Assembly (NCBI RefSeq): GCF_963576675.1 | Contig: NC_088916.1 | Location: 88,553,501-88,617,500 of the forward strand | Origin: Euphorbia lathyris | Lineage: Eukaryota; Streptophyta; Magnoliopsida; Malpighiales; Euphorbiaceae | Direction: 5' to 3' | DNA length: 64,000 nucleotides | Shown here: one piece after another, positions 54,900-64,000 of the stretch | Layout: every line of letters starts with the position of its first letter | How positions within the stretch are numbered: the stretch's first letter is position 1 | Made by a program: the position numbers and the translations under genes | The notes under the pieces: generated by a model | Told to the model about the DNA's origin: nothing | The model's input: the letters and a program-made list of their open reading frames with translations, nothing else | The model's database searches: none

Positions 54900-56472
54900 G
54901 ATTTTAAGAGTGTTTAATTAAACTTGAGAGTGAGAAAGAGTAGACGTATGTCATTCATTTGCTTTAAAGTATCACAATCTAAAATTATAGGCCTTTTAAT
55001 TTATTTCAGATTGCTCCCACTATTTTGCCAAATTAATAACCCTCCATATTAATTCGAAGAATTTCACAAATCCTTTAGTGAGCTAGGATCCTAACTCCTG
55101 AGATTTCGCCTTGACTTTGGCCAACAAGCTAGTCCCATTTGTTAGGTAGATTCATGCAATCAATCACATCTCGAATGTGATTTCTAGGTTATTGGGTTAC
55201 TAACCACATTAGTAACTAATATGTCATTCATATTAATCCCAACCATTTTGCCCATTAGTTTATGACAACATGAGTTTGCCTCATATTCATGAAAGAACGA
55301 TTTTCGATAATCCAGGTGTTACCATAAGACCCCGAGCTTGACTTTAGCCAACAACCCGAAGGCCCCCAGTACTGCCGGCTGAATTATAATATTAGGATGG
55401 GGCAACCGATTCTAATAACTTGCTTATTTACTTAACTTTTTAATGAGGGATTTTTATTTAAGTCTCATAATCTAACTTAGTCTTGATTTGCTTTAGCATA
55501 CATCAGACACACATACATACATACATTGGCGTTATGGACATATCATCTAAATTATTCCGTCGAGCCAGAGACGGAATAAAAGGCCAAACCTAAGGAAATA
55601 CTAACTATTACATATTTCTCTTTAGGTCCTCCGTCTTCTCCATGGCGCCTTGAAATTACATATTAATTTCTATACTACTAAAAGAAAACTTCAATTGAAT
55701 TGAAGGGAATTAGATGAGAGGAGAAATTACAATAGATAGTAGAAAGGCAGGACGCGCAGGCCCTATTTCAAAAATACCAAAAGACTAAAGAGAGGGTCCA
55801 AATATGTCCATAACTCCAAACATGCATAGACTCAATTAAATAAATTTAATTGGTTGATTACATAACTATCTTATGTAATATTTATGTTAATCACATTAAC
55901 TTATCAAATTAACTTTCATCCAATTTTATTTCTAATAGTTTCGTATCTTTTATATTAATCCTTAGATTAATATAACTATACAAAATGTTAATTATGCACG
56001 TCCCATTTATTTTGATTTTAATTCATTTAATATTTTGATTTACAAATTGGTAAAACAAACTTTTAAACAAATTTTCATTCGATAATCAAAACAGAAAACT
56101 ATCAATTTCTGAAACATATATATTTAAATATAAAAACGATTTTAAATATATATATATCAGTTCCAAAACGGTTTTAAAACGATTTTCAGAAAATAGGAAA
56201 AACTACTATAGATTTCTGTTTTATCTTTACAATTAATAAAACTGATTTTATCAATCTAACTATAAAACTAATAGATTTCGTTATCATGATTATCAACTAA
56301 AATAATTAGGAACATATTCATAATCTATTTTAATTAACAATTAATTAAAACTTATTTATCCTTAGGATTAATTAATCAAAACTTATTTATCAATTAACCT
56401 AACCATAAATATTTATTCAATCCTATTGAAAAACTTCTAAATTTTCATATATGAAATAACGGATTTAACGAC
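54900..56472 (-). other. Untranslated leader of copia internal copy 2
   Basis: Equivalent to 47756-49363; no coding frame. Confidence 0.6.
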
Positions 56473-56485
56473 GGCTCTAATACCA
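56473..56485 (-). promoter_or_regulatory. Primer-binding site of copia copy 2, one base altered
   Basis: Reads TGGTATTAGAGCC on the minus strand; the C to T change relative to copy 1 weakens the match to initiator tRNA-Met. Confidence 0.88.
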
Positions 56486-56486
56486 C

Positions 56487-58403
56487 TGAAGGAAAATAGG
56501 CAAATGTTTGGCAGCGGAAATATAAAATTTTTAACCTATTTCCTTAAACCAAGATCCGTTAATCGTTATTTCATACAAGGAAGGATAGAAGGAAATACCT
56601 TTTTGAAGAACTATCTACAGTTGTTAGCGAAGTGCCCTCAACTCTAGTTCCGAGTTCACTAGCACAAACCAAAAGACAAGATCAAACAAGTTAGAATCTC
56701 AACCAATGAATAGCAACCAAAATAGATTGCCTCTAACAAGTCAACACAAGATCAAGGATAAAGAGAAAGAGATGAAATCAATAGAATGGAAGCGAGCGGA
56801 GCAATTTCTTCTTCTACAATAGACTGGTCAAAATTCTCTCTCTGTTCCGGGTTAACCCAATATACCTATAAGGGGGGATATATATAGCCTCTTGTATCTA
56901 AAACCTTAGTTAGATAGAATTAGGTTACTTCTTTTGAGTTTTATTCAAAAATAAAACTTCATAAATATTATCTATGGTTTTTAGATAACTTCTTTATAGT
57001 TTTATTCTAAAATAAAACTTCATAAATATTATCCACAGTTTTAGATAACTTCTTTATAGTTTTATATAAAACTTCATAAATATTATCTAAAGTTATATCT
57101 AAATATAAAGATAACATTAGGTTGTTTGGTAAAATAATATTTAGAAGCATTTAACCATTTTAAACCTTCTAACTTAATTATTCAATAATTATAATCTAAT
57201 CATAATTGACTAAAATAAATTAATTCTCATATGTATATATATATAATACATGTATTTCCCCTTTTTCTATTTGGGCCTTTATATTGGGCTTCCATCTATT
57301 AATTAACATCCATTCCTCTTTTGGTTCCAAGTCTTATGTGTGACCCATTAGGTTCTTATTACTACTAGCCGTATACAACCATTAAATTAATTTCTCAAAG
57401 TTAATTTTAATCTTTGTATAACGGAATGAGTGCGAGGATTGTGATAGGCAGAATCGTAAACATTCCCCCAGAGTTATAAGAAGACAGGTTGATTCCGTCG
57501 TTGACCTTTCCGTATTAGTTACAGTATAATTCGATCCTTCATCAACTACATCCTTGAACAGAATCTTATGACTATGGATAATGTCAAGTCACATATAGCG
57601 AGACGTTCGTTTTACTTGTACAGGCCGAGTTAACTCCAATTAGATAGGTTAAGTGAAATCTGCATTTCAAGTCTTAAGCTATCACCTTGCAAGGATTTAG
57701 AGTCAAGTCTTCCACAAGCGATTCTTGGACGTATCTCCCATTTACCAGGAGTGACAAATGCTCAATCCATTGTTAACTATCCTGCAATTACTTCCTATGG
57801 TACCCAACGCCTGCCCGCACACACCCCAGAGTCATCTCTGTTATGGATCGTGTTTGAACAGAGTCAAAGTATCACATTCCATAATCCAGAATCACTAATT
57901 AACAATCCTTTGAGTCTGAGGATTACTTATACCTATTAATACCAATGTGATGAACAGGTGACAGGGATAAATCCATCCATCCTGTTATCTCAAGTCGGGT
58001 CCCCAATCCTAATGAACGACGTTTCATCGGATCTATGTAACTGTCCAGATATCTATATATATGAAGCTTGTGAGATCAGCTTTCTGTCGGACAGAAGACA
58101 TTGTTACATACAAGTCTCAACAGTGATATATCAATCCTAAACATATCACTTGATTTGGGGTGGTTTTAAGTTTATTAGTTTATTATAAAGTTTTGTCTCA
58201 CTTCATGCTTGTATGAACACTTTATAATCACTTTAAACAAACTTACGGATTTCCTTTTATTAGACTTTATTTAGTGCTTAAAGGGATTGCCTTTATATAG
58301 TTATAAAACATATATCTCATTAAAACAAATGATATAAAGAACAATTCATTTATATTAAGTTTGTATCCTGCAACAATTGTCTATAGGACACTAAACCCCA
58401 ACA
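56487..58403 (-). mobile_element. Copia array LTR 3 (5' end of the array), 1,917 bp
   Basis: Same ends as the others. It is slightly shorter, chiefly because one of the three 60-bp tandem units has lost a few bases (near 57061). The outer edge at 58403 is followed by gaata. Confidence 0.95.
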
Positions 58404-58638
58404 GAATACCTAGGCCTCCGCCATCCATGTTTTTACCACAAGTAGACCACAACACAGCAACCAACTTTCGAGATTCCCGATTCCCCGTCCAATGGAAGTT
58501 TCGAGTTGCTTTGTTGAGCTTGGTAAGGAGCGAAACAGGCCACCGGTAGACCATAAAGGAATGTATCAGAGCTCCAGCTAACGCTGATTTTATTACCGTC
58601 AGCCTGCCAGTAAAGGAAAGAGTGGTCCCTTTCCAAGA
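58404..58638 (-). pseudogene. LINE ORF2, first part (end of RT), upstream of the copia insertion
   Basis: The minus strand from 58638 reads SWKGTTLSFTGRLTVIKSAL, AGALIHSFMVYRWPVSLLTK, LNKATRNFHWTG and MDGGGLGI, ending in the target copy at 58404-58408. It is the C-terminal RT and thumb region of the same LINE as 41513-42505. Its upstream side is cut by a CACTA terminus at 58639. Confidence 0.88.
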
Positions 58639-58885
58639 CACTACAAGAAAAAACGTTATCACCGACGGAATGGACCGATGGAATTATTTGGGTCGGTATC
58701 ACCGACGGAACACCGACACAATTTCTGTGTCGGAAATCTCCTACACATTTTACCTACTCATTTTCAGAATGTGTAGGTCATTTGTGGCCAGACTATTCTC
58801 GCCTCCATCACCGACATTTTTAGTAGGTGATTTTCCATGTCGGTGATGTCACCGACAATAACTTTTTATTGACCGACATATTTTG
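58639..58885. mobile_element. CACTA terminus with CACCGAC/GTCGGTGA subterminal repeats, truncated
   Basis: CACTACAAGAAAAAACG starts at 58639, followed by many copies of CACCGACGGAA, GTCGGTGA and GACCGACA to about 58870. aga (58636-58638) may be the 3-bp target. Gypsy integrase coding sequence begins at about 58886, so the rest of the CACTA is lost or displaced. It is a different family from the CACTAs at 1-690 and 30696. Confidence 0.8.
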
Positions 58886-60055
58886 TGTAGGAGCTAAATA
58901 TATGAAGACATATGAAGCAGTGAGTTCCCATTATTTCTGGCCTAAGATGAGGAGAGACGTTGCCTACTTAGTAGAACGATGCTATATTTGCCAGACCGCC
59001 AAAGGACGCACTATAAATGCTGGCTTACAGCTACGCTTGCCTGTGCCGGAAACCATATGGGAGGATCTGTCCATGGATTTTGTCCTAGGGTTACCCAGAA
59101 CTCAGAGAGGCATGGATTCCATCTTTGTCGTGGTTGATGTATTTTCGAAGATGGCCCACTTCATACCATGTCGCAAGACTAACGATGCCTCAGCGACTGC
59201 TAAGCTATTTTTCAAAGAGATTGTCAGGCTACATGGCATACCTAAGAGCATTGTCTCGGATCATGATACGAAGTTCCTCAGTCACTTCTGGAAGATGTTG
59301 TGGGCTCTGTTTGATACGTCTCTGAAGTTTAGTACCACCGCCCACCCTCAAACAGACGGGCAGACAGAAGTGGTCAATAGAACTTTGGGAAACTTACTGC
59401 GCAACAAATGTAAGGATAAGCCCAGGATGTGGGATGTGGTTTTAGCCCAAGCTGAGTTCGCCTACAACGGCTCTGTACATTCGGGAACCGGGAGAACCCC
59501 ATTTGAGGTTGTATACATGAAGACCCTGAATCACGTCCTTGATATAGCCCATCTTCCTAAAGGAAACGTGACTGCCAACCAGCTGGCCAAGGATTATGTA
59601 CAGATGCACCAAGAGGTGAGAGAGACTCTTGAGGAGAGAAGTCAGAAATTAAAAGCTAAGGCGGATGAGCACCGCAGGGACCTACAGTTTGAAGTTGGGG
59701 ATGAGGTTATGGTATATTTGGGAAAAAAGAGAGACTCGCCAACGCCCCAAGCAGCAAGCTTCGGCCTAGGAAATACGGGCCATATAAGGTCACCAAGAAG
59801 GTCAATGCCAATGCCTACCATATAGCATTGCCGAATTGGCTTGGTAAAATCTCACCAGCATTCAACATCCGTGACCTTAGCCCGTGGAAGCCGGATGGTC
59901 CTTTGGAGTTCAACAAGGACGAGTCAGCGCCGAGATCTTTTAAAGAATGGGAGAATGATGCGGACATCCTAACTGGGATCACTGATCACGCGCGCTCTGG
60001 CGGATCCTCATACATCAGACCTACAGAGGTTGTACCTAGGAGGGCGGATCCGTAG
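58886..60055 (+). pseudogene. Ty3/gypsy integrase fragment, frameshifted
   Basis: It reads [20 protein letters not shown] with the zinc-binding cysteines (CYICQTAKG). The catalytic core has [10 protein letters not shown] (first Asp), [11 protein letters not shown] (second Asp) and [19 protein letters not shown] (Glu). A C-terminal domain, VGDEVMVYL, follows. A run of six A at about 59723 shifts the frame. In the other frame the domain goes on as [20 protein letters not shown], and the 59828-60055 frame gives PAFNIRDLSPWKPDG, the end typical of gypsy polyproteins. Everything before integrase is missing. The frame at 59125-59325 is a shadow. Confidence 0.9.
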
Positions 60056-60517
60056 GACATACGAGCGGGGCGGATCTAGGAGTACACAAGGAGGCATATC
60101 AACATCCACCCCTGGGCGGATCTCTAGGTTACTTCCTCACGAAGGATTTCACCAACAACCCTGACACTCCGTACCTGTACCTTGGTACTGATTATCGGGG
60201 TGTATTACCCTTTTACCCTTTTTCTCGATAACCTTATTGTAACCCTAGTAGGGGTAATGCTTGTCCTTTTTTTGTTATCTTTAGGGGATGTATTTAAACC
60301 CCCATTTTGTAAGGATGAGCCAACTTTTATCAATCAAAATCATTCTCTTTGAGAACTTAAGGTTTATACCTTGTTTATTGGGATTCACTCCTTCTAGTTT
60401 AGCTAGAGAAGAACCTCTTTGTTGGTTTACGATTAAAACCTTCATTTATTGCTTTCAATCTGTATCAGAGGATGTGAGATAGGATGGGCCATTGACAAGG
60501 AGAGCAAGTCACATTCT
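60056..60517 (+). mobile_element. Probable 3' untranslated region and LTR of the gypsy fragment
   Basis: A GGCGGATC word occurs four times at 59999-60125. From about 60159 (TGACACTCCGTACC) the stretch looks like an LTR, with a TTTAAACCCCC TATA-like site (60292), an ATCAATCAAAATC block typical of R regions, and a TTGCTTTCA end (about 60459) followed by TGTATCAGAGG, PBS-like. LTR limits are not proven because no second copy is in the window. The frame at 60288-60482 is not a gene. Confidence 0.45.
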
Positions 60518-61053
60518 TGTTGGAAGTAGGAGTATGCATGTTTTTATGTGCATATTAAATGAAGCTATTATGTCAAGAAGATGAAGGGTTATGCTTTCAA
60601 CCTAGTTAAGAAGTTAAAAGGTTATCTTGATCTCTACAACCTATTAATTGAAAGTGGAGTTTACGAAGCATCATACCCTTTGGTATGGTTCTTTGTTTCC
60701 TCTAAATAGAGACTCCATATTTCTGAAGAAAACAAGTTGTAGAAAGGTTTGAGTATTTGCCTAGAAGTATTACTAGAATTCTCATTCTACATACCTGTGC
60801 TAATTGTGTGCGGTCAAAACAGAGTAGGGTGTACTTGGGTTTTTGGGCAGTGAGTGAGTGATTTAATGTTCAAAGCGGCTTCTTGTAGTAGGTCCAAGGA
60901 TTAGCCACTGTTTTATGGTGAACCTTGTAAAAATCATTGTGTTCTTTCTTGTTTGTTTATTTCCTGTATTCTGTGTTTTATTTCCATATTTTTTCATTGT
61001 GTCCTGGAAGAGGAATTTGGTACTTTGTGATCATTTTTTTTTAATTCCTAACA
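60518..61053 (+). mobile_element. 5' LTR of a truncated Ty1/copia element (536 bp)
   Basis: The ends are TGTTGGAAGTAGG and AATTCCTAACA, followed two bases later by the PBS and 17 bp further by a gag start. The partner LTR is absent. cattc (60513-60517) may be the target. Confidence 0.75.
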
Positions 61054-61055
61054 AC

Positions 61056-61068
61056 TGGCATCAGAGTT
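61056..61068 (+). promoter_or_regulatory. Primer-binding site of the truncated copia
   Basis: TGGCATCAGAGTT, an initiator tRNA-Met type PBS with one or two changes. Confidence 0.8.
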
Positions 61069-61082
61069 ATCTGGTTCGAACA

Positions 61083-61905
61083 ATGGCAGGATTAGATGGA
61101 ATAAGTTCTGGAATAAACAAGTTTGATGAAACTGACTTTTCATTTTGGAGATTACAAATTATAGACTATTTTTATAGCAAAAAGATGCACTTGCCGCTTT
61201 TAGAAGTGAAACCAGCAGACATGAGCCAAGAGGATTGTGAACTTCTCGATCGACAAGTGGTGGGCGTAATCAGACTGACGCTAACACATAATGTCGCTTA
61301 TAACGTAGCAGAAACCAAGTCAATGGTTGAAATGATGAGACTTTTATCAGATATGTACGAGAAGCTTCCGCAAATAACAAGGTACATCTAATGAAACACT
61401 ATTCAATTTAAGAATGGGTGATAGTGCTTCAATTGCAGAACATATAAACGAGTTCAATACCATTGTTGCTCAACTAAGGTCTGTTGATACTACCTTTGAT
61501 GATGAGGTACATGCTCTAATTCCTTTAGCTTCATTGCCTAATAGTTGAGATCATACAAGTGTTGCGGTTAGTAATTCTGTTGGCAAGGGAAAATTGTCAT
61601 TTAGTGATGTATGGGATCGAATTCTTGCAGAAGAAGTGTGAAGGATTAATTCCAGTGAAGGTACATCGACAAGTTCTGCCTTAAATGTTGAAAACAAAGG
61701 ATGAAGGAATAAAAGGAATTCCAACCGAGGACGAGGCAGATCAAAGTCAAGGAATGGCAGATCCAAATCAAGAAACAAATGGAAATTGAAGTGCTTGAAT
61801 TTTGGAAAGCTCGGACATGTGAAGGCTAAATGCAGACTTCCAAAGAATGAAGACAATAAGAAAGCTGCAAATATTGTAGCCGATAAGGTAAAAGATGCCT
61901 TACTT
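61083..61905 (+). pseudogene. Copia gag of the truncated element, broken
   Basis: It starts MAGLDGISSGINKFDETDFS at 61083, with FWRLQIIDYFYSKKMHLPLL, then RQVVGVIRLTLTHNVAYNV and MVEMMRLLSDMYEKLP. The frame ends at 61391. After a shift it continues RMGDSASIAEHINEFNTIVA, has stops near 61546 and 61640, and ends in a basic RGRGRSKSRNGRSKSRNK tract with a degraded knuckle (CLNFGKLGHVKAKC, Phe-Gly where the second Cys should be). The minus frame at 61551-61856 is a shadow. Confidence 0.85.
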
Positions 61906-62335
61906 TTTTTGTTGATTGTTCCATTGAATCTTGGGTATTAGACTTGGGTGCTTCTTTTCATACAACATCAAACCATGAAATCATAGAGAACTATTTAGTT
62001 GGAAACTACGGGAAGGTGTATCTCGCAGATGGTGAGCTATTGGAGATAGCCGGAATAAGTGATGTTCGTTTGAAATTAGAAAATGGAACGATGTGGAAAA
62101 TCAACCAAGTAAGACATATGCCTAGGTTAACAAAGAACCTTATTTCAGTTGGACAGCTTGATGAAGAAGGTCACAGTGGGCACTTTACTAATGGATCTTG
62201 GAAAGTTAGCAAAGGAGCAATCATTGTTGCTCGAGATAATAAAAATGGTACTTTGTACATGACCACTAACACTAGTTTCACCATTTTAAAGAAAAATTAT
62301 AAGGACTTAGGTAAATATTACAATTCTTGCAAAAA
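61906..62335 (+). pseudogene. Copia protease and pre-integrase fragment
   Basis: LDLGASFHTTSNHEIIENY carries the protease site with Ser changed to Leu in the usual DSGAS. Then come YGKVYLADGELLEIAGISDV, VRHMPRLTKNLISVGQLDEE and TLYMTTNT, typical of the segment before integrase. The similarity stops near 62330, and integrase, RT and the 3' LTR are absent. Confidence 0.82.
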
Positions 62336-62645
62336 AAAAATTTATATATGACGAATATTAAAAATGATATTACAGATGTACATCTAAAACATTATCACTA
62401 CATGAAGGTTAACTAGTTAGTTTTTTATTTATAAATTCTCACCATTTTTCATGGAAACAATAAAATCGTAATTATTTTAAATAAGTTCAAAATATGTATA
62501 ATTGGACTAATATAATTGTAAATTATGTTATGGTTTCAATGGTCATTGCTTCGTATTTCTATATTGAATTCTCCCAACGTGGAGCTCCTCTTAATTATTA
62601 CCATTTGTATCTATCTTATATGCAGATTCATAAATCTTTACCATT
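62336..62645. other. AT-rich DNA without a recognisable feature
   Basis: No coding frame is supported; the 62494-62691 frame runs into the tRNA-like gene and is not credible. Confidence 0.5.
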
Positions 62646-62730
62646 AGGGTGGTGGTGCAGTTGGCTAGCGGGTAGGCCTCATAGCTTCTGAATGATCCTA
62701 AGGTCGAGAGTTTGAGCCTTTCTCACTCTA
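62646..62730 (+). tRNA. Elongator tRNA-Met(CAT)-like gene with an 11-nt intron; probably a decayed copy
   Basis: The acceptor halves AGGGTGG and TCACTCT pair over seven positions and are followed by A73. The D arm is GTGC…GCGG, and the anticodon CAT is at 62680-62682. An intron of about 11 nt (62684-62694) follows position 37, where plant tRNA-Met(e) genes carry one. The A box is TGGTGCAGTTGG and the B box GTTTGAGCC. A T-run (62733-62740) would stop Pol III. The normally invariant C56 of the T loop is T here, and the D stem has a G-G pair, which argue for a pseudogene or a SINE head. Confidence 0.65.
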
Positions 62731-62735
62731 ATTTT

Positions 62736-63330
62736 TTTTCCATTTGGACGGATGTATTTTTATAACTAATATGACGTAATTGTAGTTTTTATAACTAATA
62801 TGATTTTTATGTAAAAAGCCTAAAAAATAAAATTTAGTTGAAACTTCATCCTTTTGGTATATTTGCAAAAAAAACATAACATTTTTATACTTTTTTTTTT
62901 ATTTTTAGTTCTACTTTTTTTATAATTTTTCATAAATTAAAAAATTATATTATTTGAGTCTCTAAAATAAGAAATTGATTTTTTTAATGGAAAATAGATA
63001 TAATAAATTCATAGAAAAAATAGATATAATAAAAATTAGTTGAAGAATGTTATGAAAAATAATTATAGAAATATGTTCCCCGAAAACTTTTTCCTATTTG
63101 GGCCGACGTGTTTTTATAACTAATTGTAATGTTTAAATTAATATTATTTTCATGAAAAAAAAGCTCAAATAAAAATTTAGTTGAAACTTCATCATTTTGG
63201 TATGTTCGCCAAAAATTATAACATTTTTATAGTTTTTTTTTTGTTTTTAGTTATAATAATTCATCAGAAAATAGATATAATAAAAATTAATAAAAAAATG
63301 TTATAAAAATAAAGAGTACATTTAAAATAA
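62736..63330. repeat. Direct repeat of about 300-350 bp, AT-rich
   Basis: The block TTTTTCCATTTGGACGGATG…TTTTTATAACTAAT at 62736 recurs with changes at about 63089, and both continue with TTTAGTTGAAACTTCATC.TTTTGGTAT and a CATAACATTTTTATA stretch. The limits are soft. Confidence 0.6.
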
Positions 63331-64000
63331 TTAATAAAGAAAATATATTTCTGTAATTATTTGAAATTAATAAAAAAGTTTATAAAATATAAAAGAGCTT
63401 TTTACATGAAAATCATATTGTTAATAAAAACTACAAGTATATCATATTACAAAACTTAATTCTAAATATCTCATTATCTTTCATATTATAAATTATCTCA
63501 TCCCTAACGGGCTAGACTTTAAAAATTACTCAAACCTAGGGTTAAAAAATATGGGAAATTTACACAAAAATTTAAATTTGACAGATTATTTACAAGTTAT
63601 GAAGTACTAACTTAAATAATATCAAATTATTTAGAGATTAGGATTTATGAATTGAGGTCTAAAATTTATAAATTATGGATACAATCATACTTTATTTATG
63701 ATATATAGAATATAATGACATATTTATAATATGATTTAATTGTAATTTTATAATCACATATGATTTTGGACTTTTTACATGAATATCATAATTTACTATA
63801 AAATTATAACTAAATCATATCATCAAACTTAATTCTTAATATGTCATTTTTTTCTATATATACCAAATAAAATATGTTTTTATAGCTAATTTAAAAAGTT
63901 TAAACTCCAATTCATAAATCTCAAACTCTTGACTATTTATTCTAGACTCCTAATTTATAGTATTTAAAAATAATGATTTTTTTTTTGAGTAAAATGAGGA
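63331..64000. repeat. AT-rich DNA with inverted repeats
   Basis: GCTTTTTACATGAAAATCAT at 63398 is the inverse of ATGATTTTTATGTAAAAAGC at 62802-62819, and a related pair flanks 63766 (CTTTTTACATGAATATCAT). No gene is seen up to the window end. Confidence 0.55.

Noticed and set aside
58381..58702. Longer minus frame running from the CACTA end through the LINE into the LTR
   Set aside because: Only 58404-58638 is LINE; the rest is read-through into the CACTA terminus and the copia LTR.
61551..61856. Minus-strand frame rich in Leu, Phe and Asp as a gene
   Set aside because: It is the complement of the basic, RG/SR-rich gag tail on the plus strand.

Overview
The window reads as AT-rich nuclear DNA of a eudicot plant, in a gene-poor, transposon-packed interval. 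The evidence is plant-type CACTA, Helitron, MULE, LINE, Ty1/copia and Ty3/gypsy sequences, fragments of a plant trehalose-6-phosphate synthase (TPS) gene, and an intron-bearing elongator tRNA-Met copy. I found no intact host protein gene. Almost every coding stretch is a broken transposon protein or a captured gene fragment.

Layout. 1-690 is the end of a CACTA transposon inserted in a LINE (692-2420). From about 2.7 to 14.8 kb there is a plus-strand array of a roughly 3.7-4.3 kb repeat (units A0 tail, A1, A2); from 17.7 to 27.8 kb the same family forms a minus-strand array (A3-A6). Units carry a promoter-like leader and TPS-like coding fragments, in full units one on each strand. The arrays are cut by a solo LTR (8325-8515), a Helitron-like insertion (11708-14206) holding a MULE-type MITE (12914-13493), a CACTA end (26256) and retroelement pieces. 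Between the arrays lie a copia remnant (14819-16317) and a gypsy LTR fragment (16318-17741).

27.8-28.6 kb is a truncated gypsy element (LTR, PBS, gag) beside a LINE RNase H fragment. 28.97-41.18 kb is the 5' end of a Tat/Athila-like gypsy element on the minus strand. Its LTR is split by a complete 8,976-bp CACTA element (30696-39671, TSD gcg). That CACTA carries a multi-exon gene joining an AIR9-like domain to a Ptta/En-Spm transposase domain, plus three exons of a captured universal-stress-protein-like gene.

41.5-58.6 kb is a minus-strand LINE split by a 15,898-bp copia array (LTR-internal-LTR-internal-LTR, one TSD pair gaata). Both internal regions share old lesions, including loss of the protease. 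The LINE is cut again at 58639 by another CACTA end. 58.9-60.5 kb is a gypsy integrase and its probable LTR. 60.5-62.35 kb is a truncated copia (LTR, PBS, gag, protease). A tRNA-Met-like gene lies at 62646-62730, followed by AT-rich repeats to the end.

The parts do not form a pathway; the window is a record of nested insertions. The most interesting biology is the amplified TPS-bearing repeat, where sense and antisense fragments of one metabolic gene lie behind a promoter-like leader, and the CACTA gene with its AIR9-like domain.
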